Assembly: GCA_043810595.1 (NCBI GenBank) | Contig: JBDRNX010000032.1 | Location: 40,974 to 104,973, forward strand | From: JAWABC01 sp043810595 | GTDB lineage: Archaea > Nanobdellota > Nanobdellia > SCGC-AAA011-G17 > VGLX01 | Length of the DNA stretch: 64,000 bases | Direction: 5' to 3' | Shown: piece after piece, positions 6,927 through 15,566 of the stretch | Layout: every line of letters starts with the position of its first letter | Numbering within the stretch: the first letter of the stretch is position 1 | Translations under genes and position numbers: made by a program | Notes under the pieces: model-generated | Told to the model about the DNA's origin: nothing | What the model saw: only the letters and a program-made list of their open reading frames with translations | Database searches by the model: none

Positions 6927-7784
6927 TTAGATCAGTCTCTTCTTTATTCTCTCTTTTATCTTGTGATTGTTCTCTTTTATTATTCTCTTGCCTTCTTTTA
7001 TCCAGTATATCGGGTGCCTCATGTGTTTTTTTATAGTTATTCCATGGGGGCCTATTCTTGCTGCCATGTTCAGGTTTTTGCCTATCACGTAGCTTCTTCT
7101 TTTTATCAGCTCTTCAAGGAATTGTTCTTTGTTGCTCACCAGGTCGGTATATGTCAGCACTTTCCCTATTTCCACTGCTGTGTGCCCGTCACTTCCTCCT
7201 GTTATTCCCTTTCTGAGTCTGTTTGCCAGCACAGCTGCTTTTATGTCATACCTTTTTAGGTTTTGTCCGTTTATCACTTCGATAAGTTTGATGCTGTTCA
7301 TTATGCCTGGGTTGATTCTTCCTTTTTTTATTGATTTGATTATGCCCCCCCCACCCCCTCTTGAGAACGGGTGTGGTGCGCACGTTATTGCGTTGTATTT
7401 TTTTGCTTCTTCTATTATTTCATTTATTCCGATTCTTAGTGACCTCATGGGGTCTCTCGGTCTGTTGTTTTTTACTTTTTTCAGGTAGAATTCTTCTAGG
7501 TCTTTCGTGCTGTAGAAATAAAGTAGTAGGTGTGACTTCTCTTTTACTCCGATTTCTATGCCTGGGATAGTCATGACTCCCTTGAATCTTGATGCCAGTA
7601 GGCTTCCCCTTACGTCATTGTGGTCTGTTATGGATATGCCCACTCCCTTTTTTCTGCATCTCTTCATTACTTTGACTATTTTTACCCGGCCATCACTGTA
7701 TCTTGTGTGGTAATGCATATCAACGTAAGAGAATTCTTTTGGGTTTATCAGCCCCGGTTTTTTGAACACCACCTTGTCAATCAT
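6927..7784 (-). CDS. PHP-domain metal-dependent phosphoesterase
   Basis: 285 residues from ATG 7784; an upstream ATG at 7805 lies in the promoter. The inner start has a TATA-like box about 30 nt upstream and fits a short or absent leader. PHP motifs in order are YVDMHYHTRYSDG, SITDHND, IPGIEIG, APHPFSRGGGGG and GGSDGHTAVEIG. They supply the His/Asp/Glu ligands for a trinuclear metal centre. The family includes phosphatases such as histidinol phosphatase and the TrpH-type nuclease; the specific substrate cannot be told. The C-terminal ~40 residues are very basic (KEGKRIIKENNHKIKERIKKRL) and may contact nucleic acid. Divergent from the zinc-ribbon gene. Confidence 0.88.
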   Translation of the reverse strand: MIDKVVFKKPGLINPKEFSYVDMHYHTRYSDGRVKIVKVMKRCRKKGVGISITDHNDVRGSLLASRFKGVMTIPGIEIGVKEKSHLLLYFYSTKDLEEFYLKKVKNNRPRDPMRSLRIGINEIIEEAKKYNAITCAPHPFSRGGGGGIIKSIKKGRINPGIMNSIKLIEVINGQNLKRYDIKAAVLANRLRKGITGGSDGHTAVEIGKVLTYTDLVSNKEQFLEELIKRRSYVIGKNLNMAARIGPHGITIKKHMRHPIYWIKEGKRIIKENNHKIKERIKKRLI

Positions 7785-7809
7785 CGCGTTATTTTTGAAT
7801 TTCAAAAGC

Positions 7810-7818
7810 TTTATAAAT
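7810..7818. promoter_or_regulatory. Shared TATA-like element between PHP gene and zinc-ribbon gene
   Basis: TTTATAAAT lies 17 nt before the ATG at 7835 on the plus strand and about 26 nt before the ATG at 7784 on the minus strand. It can serve either direction. Both mRNAs would have little or no leader. Confidence 0.5.
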
Positions 7819-7834
7819 ATTTGTAATCTCGCTT

Positions 7835-8011
7835 ATGCTGATGAAGAAACTTATTTGCAGCTCTTGCGACAAGGAAACTATTAACGAGAAGGGTTCTGTT
7901 ATGTTCAAATGCCCTAGCTGTGGTCAGTCTGATATAATTAGGTGTTTGCATTGCAGGAAGATTGGGGCTAGGTACAAGTGTCCTGTTTGTGAGTTTGAGG
8001 GTCCTAACTAA
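7835..8011 (+). CDS. Zinc-ribbon protein upstream of aEF1-beta
   Basis: 58 residues with four CxxC knuckles: CSSC, CPSC, CLHC and CPVC. This gives two zinc-binding ribbons. This small protein is found directly upstream of the elongation factor 1-beta gene in many archaea (HVO_2753-like zinc finger family); that neighbourhood is kept here with a 1-nt gap. A second in-frame ATG two codons later (7841) is also possible. The biochemical role is unknown. Association with translation is inferred from the conserved gene pairing. Confidence 0.85.
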   Translation: MLMKKLICSSCDKETINEKGSVMFKCPSCGQSDIIRCLHCRKIGARYKCPVCEFEGPN

Positions 8012-8012
8012 G

Positions 8013-8288
8013 ATGGCTACTGTTTTTGTGACTCTTAAGGTGATGCCTAAAACTACCGATGTTGATCTTAAGGTGTTGGAAGAAAAGGTTAAGGAAAAGA
8101 TTAAGGATTTTGGTGGTGAGGTGGCCGGTGTTGAAATTCAGCCAGTTGCTTTCGGCTTGAATGCCCTTTTGATAAGTTTCTTGATGGACGAAAGCAAAGG
8201 CAGTCCAGATCCTCTGGAGGAGAGCGTTTCTGAACTTGAGGATGTTGCGAGCGCCACAGTGATTGATGTTAGAAGGACTCTTGGTTAA
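8013..8288 (+). CDS. ef1b: Translation elongation factor aEF1-beta
   Basis: 91 residues, the normal size. ATG 8013 directly follows the zinc-ribbon stop; an upstream in-frame ATG inside that gene is rejected. The ferredoxin-like fold signature is visible: KVMPKTTDVDLKVLEEKVKE, a beta region ending GVEIQPVAFGLNALLISF, and the closing DVASATVIDVRRTLG. The protein is the guanine-nucleotide exchange factor that recharges aEF1A with GTP. Co-transcription with the zinc-ribbon gene is near certain. Confidence 0.95.
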   Translation: MATVFVTLKVMPKTTDVDLKVLEEKVKEKIKDFGGEVAGVEIQPVAFGLNALLISFLMDESKGSPDPLEESVSELEDVASATVIDVRRTLG

Positions 8289-8326
8289 TCGAAAGTTTTT
8301 TATTGCTTCTAATTTATTTGGTTCTT

Positions 8327-8866
8327 ATGGATAGTGATGTAGACCTTAACAACGTGCCTTATGAGGTGGGGTTAGGTGAGGCTCAGCCTGAAGCTCCAAG
8401 CTGTCCTTTCTGTTTGATTGCTGAGGGCAAGATAGAGGCTAAGATAGTTTATAGCGATGATCGCTTTTTGGGGATTCTTGACATTAATCCAGCTAACCTG
8501 GGTCATATTCTGCTCTTTCCGAAGTTTCACTACGTTTCCCTTGCTGGCATGAGTGACGATTTGGCTTCCAGCATGTTTGTTACCGCTAAGAAGCTTTGTG
8601 CCGTTCTCGTTGAGACCTTGCATGCCAAGGGCTTTAACATCTTTCTTGCTGAGGGCCAGGTTGCAGGTCAGAACGTCCCCCACATTTTGCTTCATTTGAT
8701 TCCGAGGTATGACCAGGATGGTTTGAGTTTTTTCTGGAAGGCGAAATCTCTTTCTGAAGATGAAATGAAGAATGTTGCTGATTTGATAAAGTCTTTTTCT
8801 TTCAAGAAGGAGGAGCCTGCTGAGCAGTACTTTTTTGAGTTTGACGAAGAGGAGAGAATCGCTTAG
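8327..8866 (+). CDS. HIT-family protein with altered catalytic triad
   Basis: 179 residues from ATG 8327. A CPFC zinc-type knuckle near residue 27 and the stretch SDDRFLGILDINPANLGHILLFPK are typical of HIT hydrolases. The active-site line reads VPHILLHLIPRY. In the H-x-H-x-H signature the first (H119) and third (H123) His are present, but the middle one is Leu121. That middle His is the AMP-accepting nucleophile in HINT/FHIT enzymes, so standard nucleotidyl hydrolysis should be lost. A Glu/Phe-rich tail (EQYFFEFDEEE) follows. It may be a nucleotide-binding non-enzyme. The 3' end overlaps the convergent peptidase gene by 4 nt. Confidence 0.85.
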   Translation: MDSDVDLNNVPYEVGLGEAQPEAPSCPFCLIAEGKIEAKIVYSDDRFLGILDINPANLGHILLFPKFHYVSLAGMSDDLASSMFVTAKKLCAVLVETLHAKGFNIFLAEGQVAGQNVPHILLHLIPRYDQDGLSFFWKAKSLSEDEMKNVADLIKSFSFKKEEPAEQYFFEFDEEERIA

Positions 8867-9705
8867 GCAAGGCTGAGTATTATATTGCCGAAGATTAACG
8901 TCACTATTGTTGCTATTAGGAATGGTGGCACGAAAGGTATTCCCTCCTTTACGAGCACTTTTTTTATTTTTGCTTTTCTGAGTTCTTCTATCTGTTCTTT
9001 TTCAAGGCCAAGGTCTTTCGGCCCGCATATCACCCTTCCGTTCGCTTTCACTTCCTCTGCTACCCAGTCCCCTTCTGTCAGTTTGTTCACTTCGACGTGT
9101 TTGTACATGCATGCTTTGTCAACAGCTCTCATCAGGGTTATTAGGTAGACGTACATTATTAGGAATATTGTGGGTATGCCTAACATAAGTTTTGTTAGGT
9201 TGTCTTGTATAAGGAATACTGCTACGAGTACAGCTACTCCGATAAGTAGGGTTATCATCCTTAATTTTCTGTGTTTTATCATGGTTTTTTTTGCTTCTTC
9301 CTTGAATTCTTTCCAGTGTTTTATTGCCAGAACTACTCCCATGAATATTCCGTATGCTGCTCCTATTATCAGTATGTTGATGAATAAGTCCAGCAGGAAG
9401 AAATTTTTTGTTCCCACAGTAGCGAATATTACTCCGAGTGCTGCTATTAGCTTTGTGTCTCCTCCGCCCCACTGTTTTGTGTAGTACATGAGAACTCCTA
9501 TGACAAACATAACCCCAAAGCCTACCGCGCCGTATAAGAAGTAGTTCCACTGGTTTGTTATCAGGGAATTTATGAGTCTGAGGCCGAAGCCGGATGCTAT
9601 CATGCTGTAGCTTATCCAGTCGGGAACCTCTCTTTTTTTTATGTCTACGACGGTGGCTATGACTAGGCCTGTTATCCCTACCGCGATCAATAGAAGATCT
9701 ATCAT
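8863..9705 (-). CDS. Prepilin/preflagellin peptidase (A24 family)
   Basis: 280 residues with 6-8 hydrophobic helices. The two catalytic aspartates of type IV prepilin peptidases are visible: D21 in VVDIKKREVPDW and D83 in the GGGDTKL (GxGD-type) motif. The enzyme cuts short positively charged leaders of pilin-like proteins at the membrane. A soluble insert near 200-250 (CMYKHVEVNKLTEGDW ... GPKDLGLEKEQIEEL) precedes the last helix, as in the longer archaeal FlaK-like forms. No pilin assembly ATPase lies in the window. Two genes here (27173 and 41060) encode candidate substrates with pilin-like N-termini. Confidence 0.9.
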   Translation of the reverse strand: MIDLLLIAVGITGLVIATVVDIKKREVPDWISYSMIASGFGLRLINSLITNQWNYFLYGAVGFGVMFVIGVLMYYTKQWGGGDTKLIAALGVIFATVGTKNFFLLDLFINILIIGAAYGIFMGVVLAIKHWKEFKEEAKKTMIKHRKLRMITLLIGVAVLVAVFLIQDNLTKLMLGIPTIFLIMYVYLITLMRAVDKACMYKHVEVNKLTEGDWVAEEVKANGRVICGPKDLGLEKEQIEELRKAKIKKVLVKEGIPFVPPFLIATIVTLIFGNIILSLA

Positions 9706-9783
9706 TTATTTATCCCTTGTTTTATGAGGTTTAAAAATTTTTTTATCAAAACTCTTATAAATTTTCTCCCCAGTTGTGCTTCT

Positions 9784-10857
9784 ATGATATCCATAATAGG
9801 CGCAGGTCCTTCCGGTGCTCACGCTGCTTCGCTGCTTGCTAAGCATGATAGGGTTGTTATTTTTGAGGAGCATGACAGGGTTGGCTTTCCTGTCCAGTGT
9901 ACTGGCATAACCACAGGTTATCTTTCTACTCTCCTCCCTGTTAAGAGGGAGTTTCTTGTTAATAAGGTTTCAAAGGTAAGGGTTTTTTCTCCTAACGGCA
10001 ATTTTGTTGATTTTAACCTGAAAAACCCGAATCTCGTTCTCGACCGTGCTGCTTTTGACCGTTCTATGGTTAGGAGGGCTCTCGACCGGGGTGCTGAGCT
10101 TCTGACTAATCATCGTTTCATCCGTTCAAGGCAGGAGAAGGGGAAAATTGTCATTGATTTGAAGGGTAAGTACAAAAAAGTTCATGCTGACGTTTTGATT
10201 GGTGCCGATGGTCCTTTCTCCCTCGTCGCTCGTTCTAACGGGATGTATGGTAAGCGTCGTTTTGTTGTTGGTGTGCAGGCAAGGGTTAACCTACAAGTAA
10301 ACCCAGACCTTGTTGAGTTTCACCTGAATAAGGATTTCATGGGGTGGGTTGTTCCTGAGTCTCATAAGGTTGCAAGGGTTGGCATAGCTTCTTACTCCAA
10401 TCAAAATGTTTTTTTCAAGGATTTCATGAATAAGCGTGTTGGCCACCCCAAGGTTCGCGAGTACCAGTCCGGTTTCATCCCCACTTTCAATCCTTACTTG
10501 AAAACCCAGAAGGGTAAAGTTTATCTTGTCGGTGACGCAGCCACGCAAGTTAAGGCAACTACTTATGGGGGTATAATTCAGGGTATGATGGCTGCTGAGG
10601 AGCTTGCCAAGGCTCACACAAAGGGTTTGAGTTATGAAAGGCTTTGGAGGAGGAGAATTGGCAAGGATTTGTGGCTTGGTCTTATGATAAGGAAGAAGCT
10701 TGATACTTTTTCTAATGAGCATTATAACAAGTTGGTTAGGATGGTTAAGAAAGGTGACATTAAGAGGCTTATAGAATATTATGACCGTGATTTTCCTTCC
10801 AGGTTTGTTTTGAAGTTGTTGCTTAGAGAACCTAGGTTTTTGAGATTCTTAATATAA
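9784..10857 (+). CDS. Geranylgeranyl reductase family flavoprotein
   Basis: 357 residues from ATG 9784. The ATG sits about 30 nt after a TATAAATTTT element; an upstream in-frame start is rejected. The N-terminus MISIIGAGPSGAHAASLL is the FAD-binding GxGxxG fold. PVQCTGI and the second FAD motif VYLVGDAATQVKATTYGGI match archaeal geranylgeranyl reductases, which saturate the isoprenoid chains of archaeal lipids using FADH2. YGGI is the family's cavity motif. The 3' end overlaps the convergent pelota gene by 9 nt. Membrane lipid biogenesis is the expected role; related family members act on other isoprenoids. Confidence 0.88.
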   Translation: MISIIGAGPSGAHAASLLAKHDRVVIFEEHDRVGFPVQCTGITTGYLSTLLPVKREFLVNKVSKVRVFSPNGNFVDFNLKNPNLVLDRAAFDRSMVRRALDRGAELLTNHRFIRSRQEKGKIVIDLKGKYKKVHADVLIGADGPFSLVARSNGMYGKRRFVVGVQARVNLQVNPDLVEFHLNKDFMGWVVPESHKVARVGIASYSNQNVFFKDFMNKRVGHPKVREYQSGFIPTFNPYLKTQKGKVYLVGDAATQVKATTYGGIIQGMMAAEELAKAHTKGLSYERLWRRRIGKDLWLGLMIRKKLDTFSNEHYNKLVRMVKKGDIKRLIEYYDRDFPSRFVLKLLLREPRFLRFLI

Positions 10858-11922
10858 TTTATATCTCAATATGGCTCCTATGCCTGTTATTCCTTGTAGC
10901 TTTTTTCCGCCTTCGTGCTCATCGCTTATTATTATGATTGTCCCTTTGTTTTTTTCCACCAGCTTCATTACGTATTCAAGGTCTTTGTATTTTTCTTCTG
11001 CCCTCGTGTTTTGGAGGTACTTGTTTGTTATGAGTAATGTCTTTATGGCTCCTGCTTCTGCAGCTTCCCTTGTTTGTTTTATTCCGTAAACTCCCACGTC
11101 CCCTTTCCTTATTTCCCCAAGCAGCTCCTCAACAAGGTTTGTTTCCCTCACAACCCTGTCGTGTTTGAGCACTTGTTTTACCTCATCTCTTTTCAGAACT
11201 TCGTTTATTGCATTCTTGCCGAAGGAGTTACAAGTTGCTAGTGTTACTTTTTTTGCTGTATCTTGGTCTTTTTTCTTGAGTTCTTTGTAAAGTTCGTCTT
11301 TCCAGAATGCAGGGGATGCTATTATGAGGTATTCTATCTTGTGCCTCTTTACGTATTCCTGGATCTTTTTTATGAGGTCTTCGTAGAATTCTTTTTCTTT
11401 TACTGTTTTGTCTTGCACTCTTTTTTTCTGTACTCTCCCTTCTATCTCTCCCAAGTACTCGTATCCGTATTTTTTCATTATGGCAAAGCATGCTTCGTTT
11501 CTGTCCATCGCTACTATCAGTATGTTTGATAGTTTTTCTTTTGTTGCCTCTTCCAGTTTTTCTATTTGGAAGTTGAGCCATTCTTCCTTTGTTATTTTTA
11601 TTGTTGAACCTTCGTTTACGTCTATTGTGTGGTAGGAGCCCCTCTGTATGTCTTCAGGCCCTTCTTTTATAGTTCCAGAAACCCTTAGGGAGTTTGTGTA
11701 CTTATGGAATTCTACTTTTTCAACCTCTATTGTTAGCGTTACCGGTTTTCTTACTATGGCTTGGCTTCTTTCTTCTTCATTCCCTATCTTTATTTTTCTG
11801 AAGGTCTGTCCTTTCACCAAATCTCTTGGGTCTATGACCTGGCTGAGCGTCCAGAGGTCTTCTGCTGTGTTTACTTTTATTTTTGCGTAGCCTTTTTTGA
11901 AGTCAGAATTTACGATTCGCAT
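10849..11922 (-). CDS. pelA: aPelota, ribosome rescue factor
   Basis: 357 residues from ATG 11922; the longer frame to 12039 would run across the divergent promoter and is rejected. It has an Sm-like N-terminal domain beginning MRIVNSDFKKGYAKIKVNTAEDLW. The middle eRF1-like domain carries ILIVAMDRNEA and YLIIASPAFWKDELYKEL. The C-terminal domain holds GAIKTLLITNKYLQ and ends GITGIGAILRYKL. Pelota pairs with aEF1A or ABCE1 to release stalled ribosomes. Like other pelotas it lacks the GGQ loop of eRF1. Divergent from the secreted-protein gene at 11960, sharing a short AT-rich promoter. Confidence 0.94.
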   Translation of the reverse strand: MRIVNSDFKKGYAKIKVNTAEDLWTLSQVIDPRDLVKGQTFRKIKIGNEEERSQAIVRKPVTLTIEVEKVEFHKYTNSLRVSGTIKEGPEDIQRGSYHTIDVNEGSTIKITKEEWLNFQIEKLEEATKEKLSNILIVAMDRNEACFAIMKKYGYEYLGEIEGRVQKKRVQDKTVKEKEFYEDLIKKIQEYVKRHKIEYLIIASPAFWKDELYKELKKKDQDTAKKVTLATCNSFGKNAINEVLKRDEVKQVLKHDRVVRETNLVEELLGEIRKGDVGVYGIKQTREAAEAGAIKTLLITNKYLQNTRAEEKYKDLEYVMKLVEKNKGTIIIISDEHEGGKKLQGITGIGAILRYKLY

Positions 11923-11959
11923 CTCTCCTAAATAAAAAACTTTATATATTAATAAAGTT

Positions 11960-13309
11960 ATGTTTTCTCCTATGTTTAAAAAGAGGGGAAAGACCGCCAC
12001 TCCGGTTGCTACTTTGATATTTCTGATAGCTCTTTTCATTATTTTTTATGTCCTTCTAATTCCCGAGGAGACTCGTAAGGAGCTCCTGGGCGAGGAATTC
12101 ACTAAAGGTAATGTTCCCCCTCCTGGTAAGGGTGTTTCTGATTCTGGTAAGGTTTTGCTTACAGCGTCTCCTGGGAAGGTTTATGCCCTTGAACGCGGCC
12201 TTTACGTTCTTCCTTTGACAGCTGCTCGTTTGTATGTGAAGGGTCAGGATCAGGCTATAGATCTTGCTGACAGGATTACTATTTCCAAAGGTTTGTTTAC
12301 TGAAGACCCTGAAACTTTGTATTTCAGGATTGACGATACTTCCTCTGTTACTGCTTTGAACCTTTTCTTTTTTGTTGCTGAGCCGGTCTCGATTTATGTT
12401 GAGCTTAACGGGAATCGTGTTTTTGAGGGCAAAGTTGAGTCTGCTGACATCCCGATAAACATGCCTGTGAAGTTTTTGAGGAAGGATAATACTTTGAAGA
12501 TAGGGCTTACTGGGACTTATGTTCTTACTAAGAGTGTTCAGCTTACCTCACTCTCGCTTAAGAAGGCTTACACTGCTGAGAACAGGGTTGCTAAGCGCAA
12601 CTTCGTTCTTTCCGCTTCTGAGCGTTCTGGTTTGAAGGCTGCTCATCTTAATTATTTCATCAATTGCTTTACCATAGATCCGAAAAATCAGGGTGAAGTT
12701 TCAATTTCTTTGAACGGTAGGGTTTTGTTCTCCGACTTTGTTGTTTGCGATGCGGGTCCGCAGGTGGTCAGGCTTGACCTTAACGATATAAGGAGTGGTA
12801 CTAACATTATCACTTTCGAGATAAGCAAGGGAGACTATTCATTTGAGAGTATGGAGTTGGTTTTTGAAATAACAGAGAAATTCTATCCCCAGTACAGCTT
12901 TGACATCAGCGATGATGATTATGAAGATTTGAAGGGTTTGTGTGATTCTCGTGATTATGATGACTGTGCTTACGAGTGTAACTTTGATTGCAGGGACACT
13001 TGTAGGGGTTATTCAAACTACAATAGCTGCTACAACGATTGTTTTGATGCTTGCGAGAATGATTGCTTCGATTATTATTGCAGCGGGGGGAAGAAGCTTA
13101 TAATGCAGCTTGAGTTTCCAAACGCGAGGGACAGGAAGATAGCTTCGATTACGATTAATCGTGATTTGCTTAACATGGATACGACAAGCGATGTTTTCTT
13201 CAGGGACATTTCGATATCTGCCAACAGGGGCGCTAACTACATAAAAATTGTTCCGAAGAATGATTTCGAGATTTCAACGCTGGTTGTTTCTATCGAACCG
13301 CAAACTTAA
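11960..13309 (+). CDS. Membrane-anchored extracellular protein with Cys-rich domain
   Basis: 449 residues. A basic N-terminus (KKRGKTA) and one transmembrane helix (about 16-33) anchor a large extracellular part. The body is beta-rich with repeated lectin/Ig-like patterns (VYVELNGNRVFEGKVES and VSISLNGRVLFSDFVV are similar), suggesting two related sandwich domains. Near 318-375 lies a compact acidic, cysteine-rich segment with about a dozen Cys in CxxxC spacing (YDDCAYECNFDCRDTC). It is likely disulfide- or metal-stabilised. Not recognised as a known family. A TATA-like ACTTTATATATT precedes the ATG by about 20 nt. Surface location is inferred. Confidence 0.75.
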   Translation: MFSPMFKKRGKTATPVATLIFLIALFIIFYVLLIPEETRKELLGEEFTKGNVPPPGKGVSDSGKVLLTASPGKVYALERGLYVLPLTAARLYVKGQDQAIDLADRITISKGLFTEDPETLYFRIDDTSSVTALNLFFFVAEPVSIYVELNGNRVFEGKVESADIPINMPVKFLRKDNTLKIGLTGTYVLTKSVQLTSLSLKKAYTAENRVAKRNFVLSASERSGLKAAHLNYFINCFTIDPKNQGEVSISLNGRVLFSDFVVCDAGPQVVRLDLNDIRSGTNIITFEISKGDYSFESMELVFEITEKFYPQYSFDISDDDYEDLKGLCDSRDYDDCAYECNFDCRDTCRGYSNYNSCYNDCFDACENDCFDYYCSGGKKLIMQLEFPNARDRKIASITINRDLLNMDTTSDVFFRDISISANRGANYIKIVPKNDFEISTLVVSIEPQT

Positions 13310-13336
13310 TAAAGTTCCGAGGTGTAAAATTAGGTT

Positions 13337-14290
13337 ATGAAAAGAGGTGTTGTGATTTTTTTGGCGTTGCTGTTAATCGTTTCTGTATTTTTTATGGGTT
13401 GTCAGGAAAAGAATGAAAAAGTTAGGAAGCTGACCAACTACATAGGGGGCGATGACGGCTTGGGTATTAAATTTACTAAGAATGCGCCTCCTGACACAGT
13501 TTTGGATGAGAAGCAGGAGGATTTTGACGTAAGTCTTGATTTGGAGAATATGGGTGAATACACGATGGCACCTGGTGAAATTCTTGCTACGCTGAGTGGT
13601 ATTGATCGCGAGGCTTTCAACCTTCCCTCCCTTAATGCCAAGAACGCTTTCCAGTTGGAGAGAAGGATTAACGATAGGGGTGTTGTTAGGGAAGGGGGAA
13701 GGAATGACTTGCCTTTCGGGCTGGCTACTTTCACCCAGGATCTTGCTGCTGACTTTACCACAGATGTTATTGCTGACGTCTGTTACAAGTATCGTACCGT
13801 TGCTGTTGCGGCAGTTTGCCTTAAGCGTGATACCTTGCAGCTTAAGACAACCGATGCCTGTTTGATAGATAACGATAAGGTTGAGTTCGAGAATTCTGGA
13901 GCTCCCATCCAGGTTACGAATGTTGAAACCAGGAAGGCGGGTAGGAATAGCGTTAAGGTTACTTTCACTGTTGAAAACAAAGGTGATGGTGAGGTTTACC
14001 TGTCAGGAACCTTCACAGATTCTTGTTCCGGTCACGAGAAGGACGAGGCAAAGCTCCGTGTTATAATGGATTCTCCTTCCCCGAGGATTAACTTCAGGTG
14101 TGACTTGTTTAACGGAGCTGCCCAGGGTGATGTTAAGCTTTATGATAAGACGAGGCAGGTTAGTTGTACTATAGACACGGGCAGTTTGCAGGAAACGGCT
14201 TACGAGGCTCTGGTGAACATACAGATTGATTATGTTTACAGGAACGCTGTTGTTCAGGAGATAACAATTGAGAACACCAACGTTCTCTGA
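13337..14290 (+). CDS. Putative lipoprotein, unknown
   Basis: 317 residues. The N-terminus MKRGVVIFLALLLIVSVFF is a signal peptide followed by a lipobox-like MGC, so Cys is the probable lipid-anchored residue after cleavage. The body is beta-rich with paired cysteines (VCYKYRTVAVAAVC, DSCSGHE, FRCDLFN, VSCTIDTG). Phrases such as VTFTVENKGDGEVYLSGTF resemble CARDB-like extracellular adhesion domains. It starts 28 nt after the preceding membrane-anchored protein and is co-oriented, so the pair probably forms a surface-protein operon. Confidence 0.75.
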   Translation: MKRGVVIFLALLLIVSVFFMGCQEKNEKVRKLTNYIGGDDGLGIKFTKNAPPDTVLDEKQEDFDVSLDLENMGEYTMAPGEILATLSGIDREAFNLPSLNAKNAFQLERRINDRGVVREGGRNDLPFGLATFTQDLAADFTTDVIADVCYKYRTVAVAAVCLKRDTLQLKTTDACLIDNDKVEFENSGAPIQVTNVETRKAGRNSVKVTFTVENKGDGEVYLSGTFTDSCSGHEKDEAKLRVIMDSPSPRINFRCDLFNGAAQGDVKLYDKTRQVSCTIDTGSLQETAYEALVNIQIDYVYRNAVVQEITIENTNVL

Positions 14291-14303
14291 TTTTTTCAAT
14301 ACT

Positions 14304-14311
14304 TTTATAAA
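14304..14311 (+). promoter_or_regulatory. TATA box of endoQ
   Basis: TTTATAAA is centred about 26 nt before the ATG at 14334. This is the spacing that gives a leaderless mRNA in archaea. It is one of the clearest examples in the window. Confidence 0.6.
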
Positions 14312-14333
14312 TTTTCTTTAAGTCTTAATTCTT

Positions 14334-15566
14334 ATGATTATTGCTGATTTGCACATACACAGCAAGTATTCTAGGGCTTGCAGCACAAGTCTTGATATTC
14401 CGAGCCTTGAGAAGTATGCCAAGATAAAAGGTTTGCACCTGCTCGGTACAGGTGACTTTACCCATCCCAAATGGATTAAGGAATTAAAAGAGAATCTCGT
14501 TGAGAACGATGATGGCATTCTCAAGACAAAGTCAGGTTTCAGTTTTGTTTTGCAGAGTGAGATCTCTCTTATTTATTCTCAGGGTGGTAAGGGTAGAAGG
14601 GTGCATAACGTTGTTCTCGCTCCGAGTTTTGATGTTGTTTCTCAGATTACTGAAGCCTTGGGGAAAAGAGGGAGGTTGGATTATGATGGCCGACCTATAT
14701 TCAACATTCCCTGCCCCGAGTTTGTTGATATGATGGTGGGCATTTCTAAGGATATTGAGGTTATTCCCGCTCACGCTTGGACTCCCTGGTTTTCTCTTTT
14801 CGGTTCCAACTCAGGTTTTGATTCTCTGAAGGATTGTTTTCAGGACAAATCAAATTATATCCACGCTATAGAGACCGGTTTGAGTTCCGATCCTCCTATG
14901 AACTGGCGTCTTTCTCAGCTTGATAACGTTTCTATCGTTAGTTCTTCTGATTCGCACAGCTTTTGGCCTTGGCGTCTCGGCAGGGAGGCAACGCTATTTG
15001 ATTGCTCGCCTTCTTACAAGAATATTTTGAAGGGTATAAGAACGAGAGACGGTTTGAACTCTACTGTAGAGGTCGATCCCAATTTTGGTAAGTACCATCT
15101 GACAGGTCATAGGCTTTGTAATGTCAGGCTTACCCCTAAAGAGTCTTTGAAGAGCAATAACATATGTCCGAAGTGCGGTCGTCCTCTGACTGTTGGTGTT
15201 TTGCAGAGGGTTGAGCAGCTTGCAGACCGTGAGGAAGGTTTCAGGTCGAAAAATGCTAAGCCTTTTTATTCTGTCATCCCACTTTCTGAGATTCTCGCTT
15301 CGATTCTTGGTAAGGCTGTTTCAACGAAGGTTGTTTGGCAGGAATACAATAAGCTTATTGGTAGTTTCGGTTCGGAATTTAATGTTTTGTTGTTCACCCC
15401 TTTGGAGGATTTGAAGAAGGTTACTGATGAAAAGATTGCTGATGTTATAACCCGGAATAGGAATCACGAGATTGAGATTTCTCCAGGTTATGATGGTGTT
15501 TATGGCGAGCCTGTTCTTGGTGGTGTTGGGGTAAAAAAGAATCAGAAGAACCTTCTTGATTTTTAG
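14334..15566 (+). CDS. Endonuclease Q (EndoQ), PHP family
   Basis: 410 residues. PHP metal motifs: ADLHIHSKYSRA, GTGDFTHPKW, LQSEISLIY, IPAHAWTPW and SSSDSHSFWPWRLG. The C-terminal part has a zinc knuckle (CPKCGRPLTVGVLQR, about 278-292) followed by the EndoQ-specific VEQLADR and FYSVIPLSEIL. EndoQ, characterised in Thermococcales, nicks DNA 5' of hypoxanthine, uracil or xanthine to start repair of deaminated bases. The full architecture is present and no key residue is obviously missing. Leaderless promoter at 14304. Convergent with the PAC2 gene, overlapping by 4 nt. Confidence 0.9.
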   Translation: MIIADLHIHSKYSRACSTSLDIPSLEKYAKIKGLHLLGTGDFTHPKWIKELKENLVENDDGILKTKSGFSFVLQSEISLIYSQGGKGRRVHNVVLAPSFDVVSQITEALGKRGRLDYDGRPIFNIPCPEFVDMMVGISKDIEVIPAHAWTPWFSLFGSNSGFDSLKDCFQDKSNYIHAIETGLSSDPPMNWRLSQLDNVSIVSSSDSHSFWPWRLGREATLFDCSPSYKNILKGIRTRDGLNSTVEVDPNFGKYHLTGHRLCNVRLTPKESLKSNNICPKCGRPLTVGVLQRVEQLADREEGFRSKNAKPFYSVIPLSEILASILGKAVSTKVVWQEYNKLIGSFGSEFNVLLFTPLEDLKKVTDEKIADVITRNRNHEIEISPGYDGVYGEPVLGGVGVKKNQKNLLDF

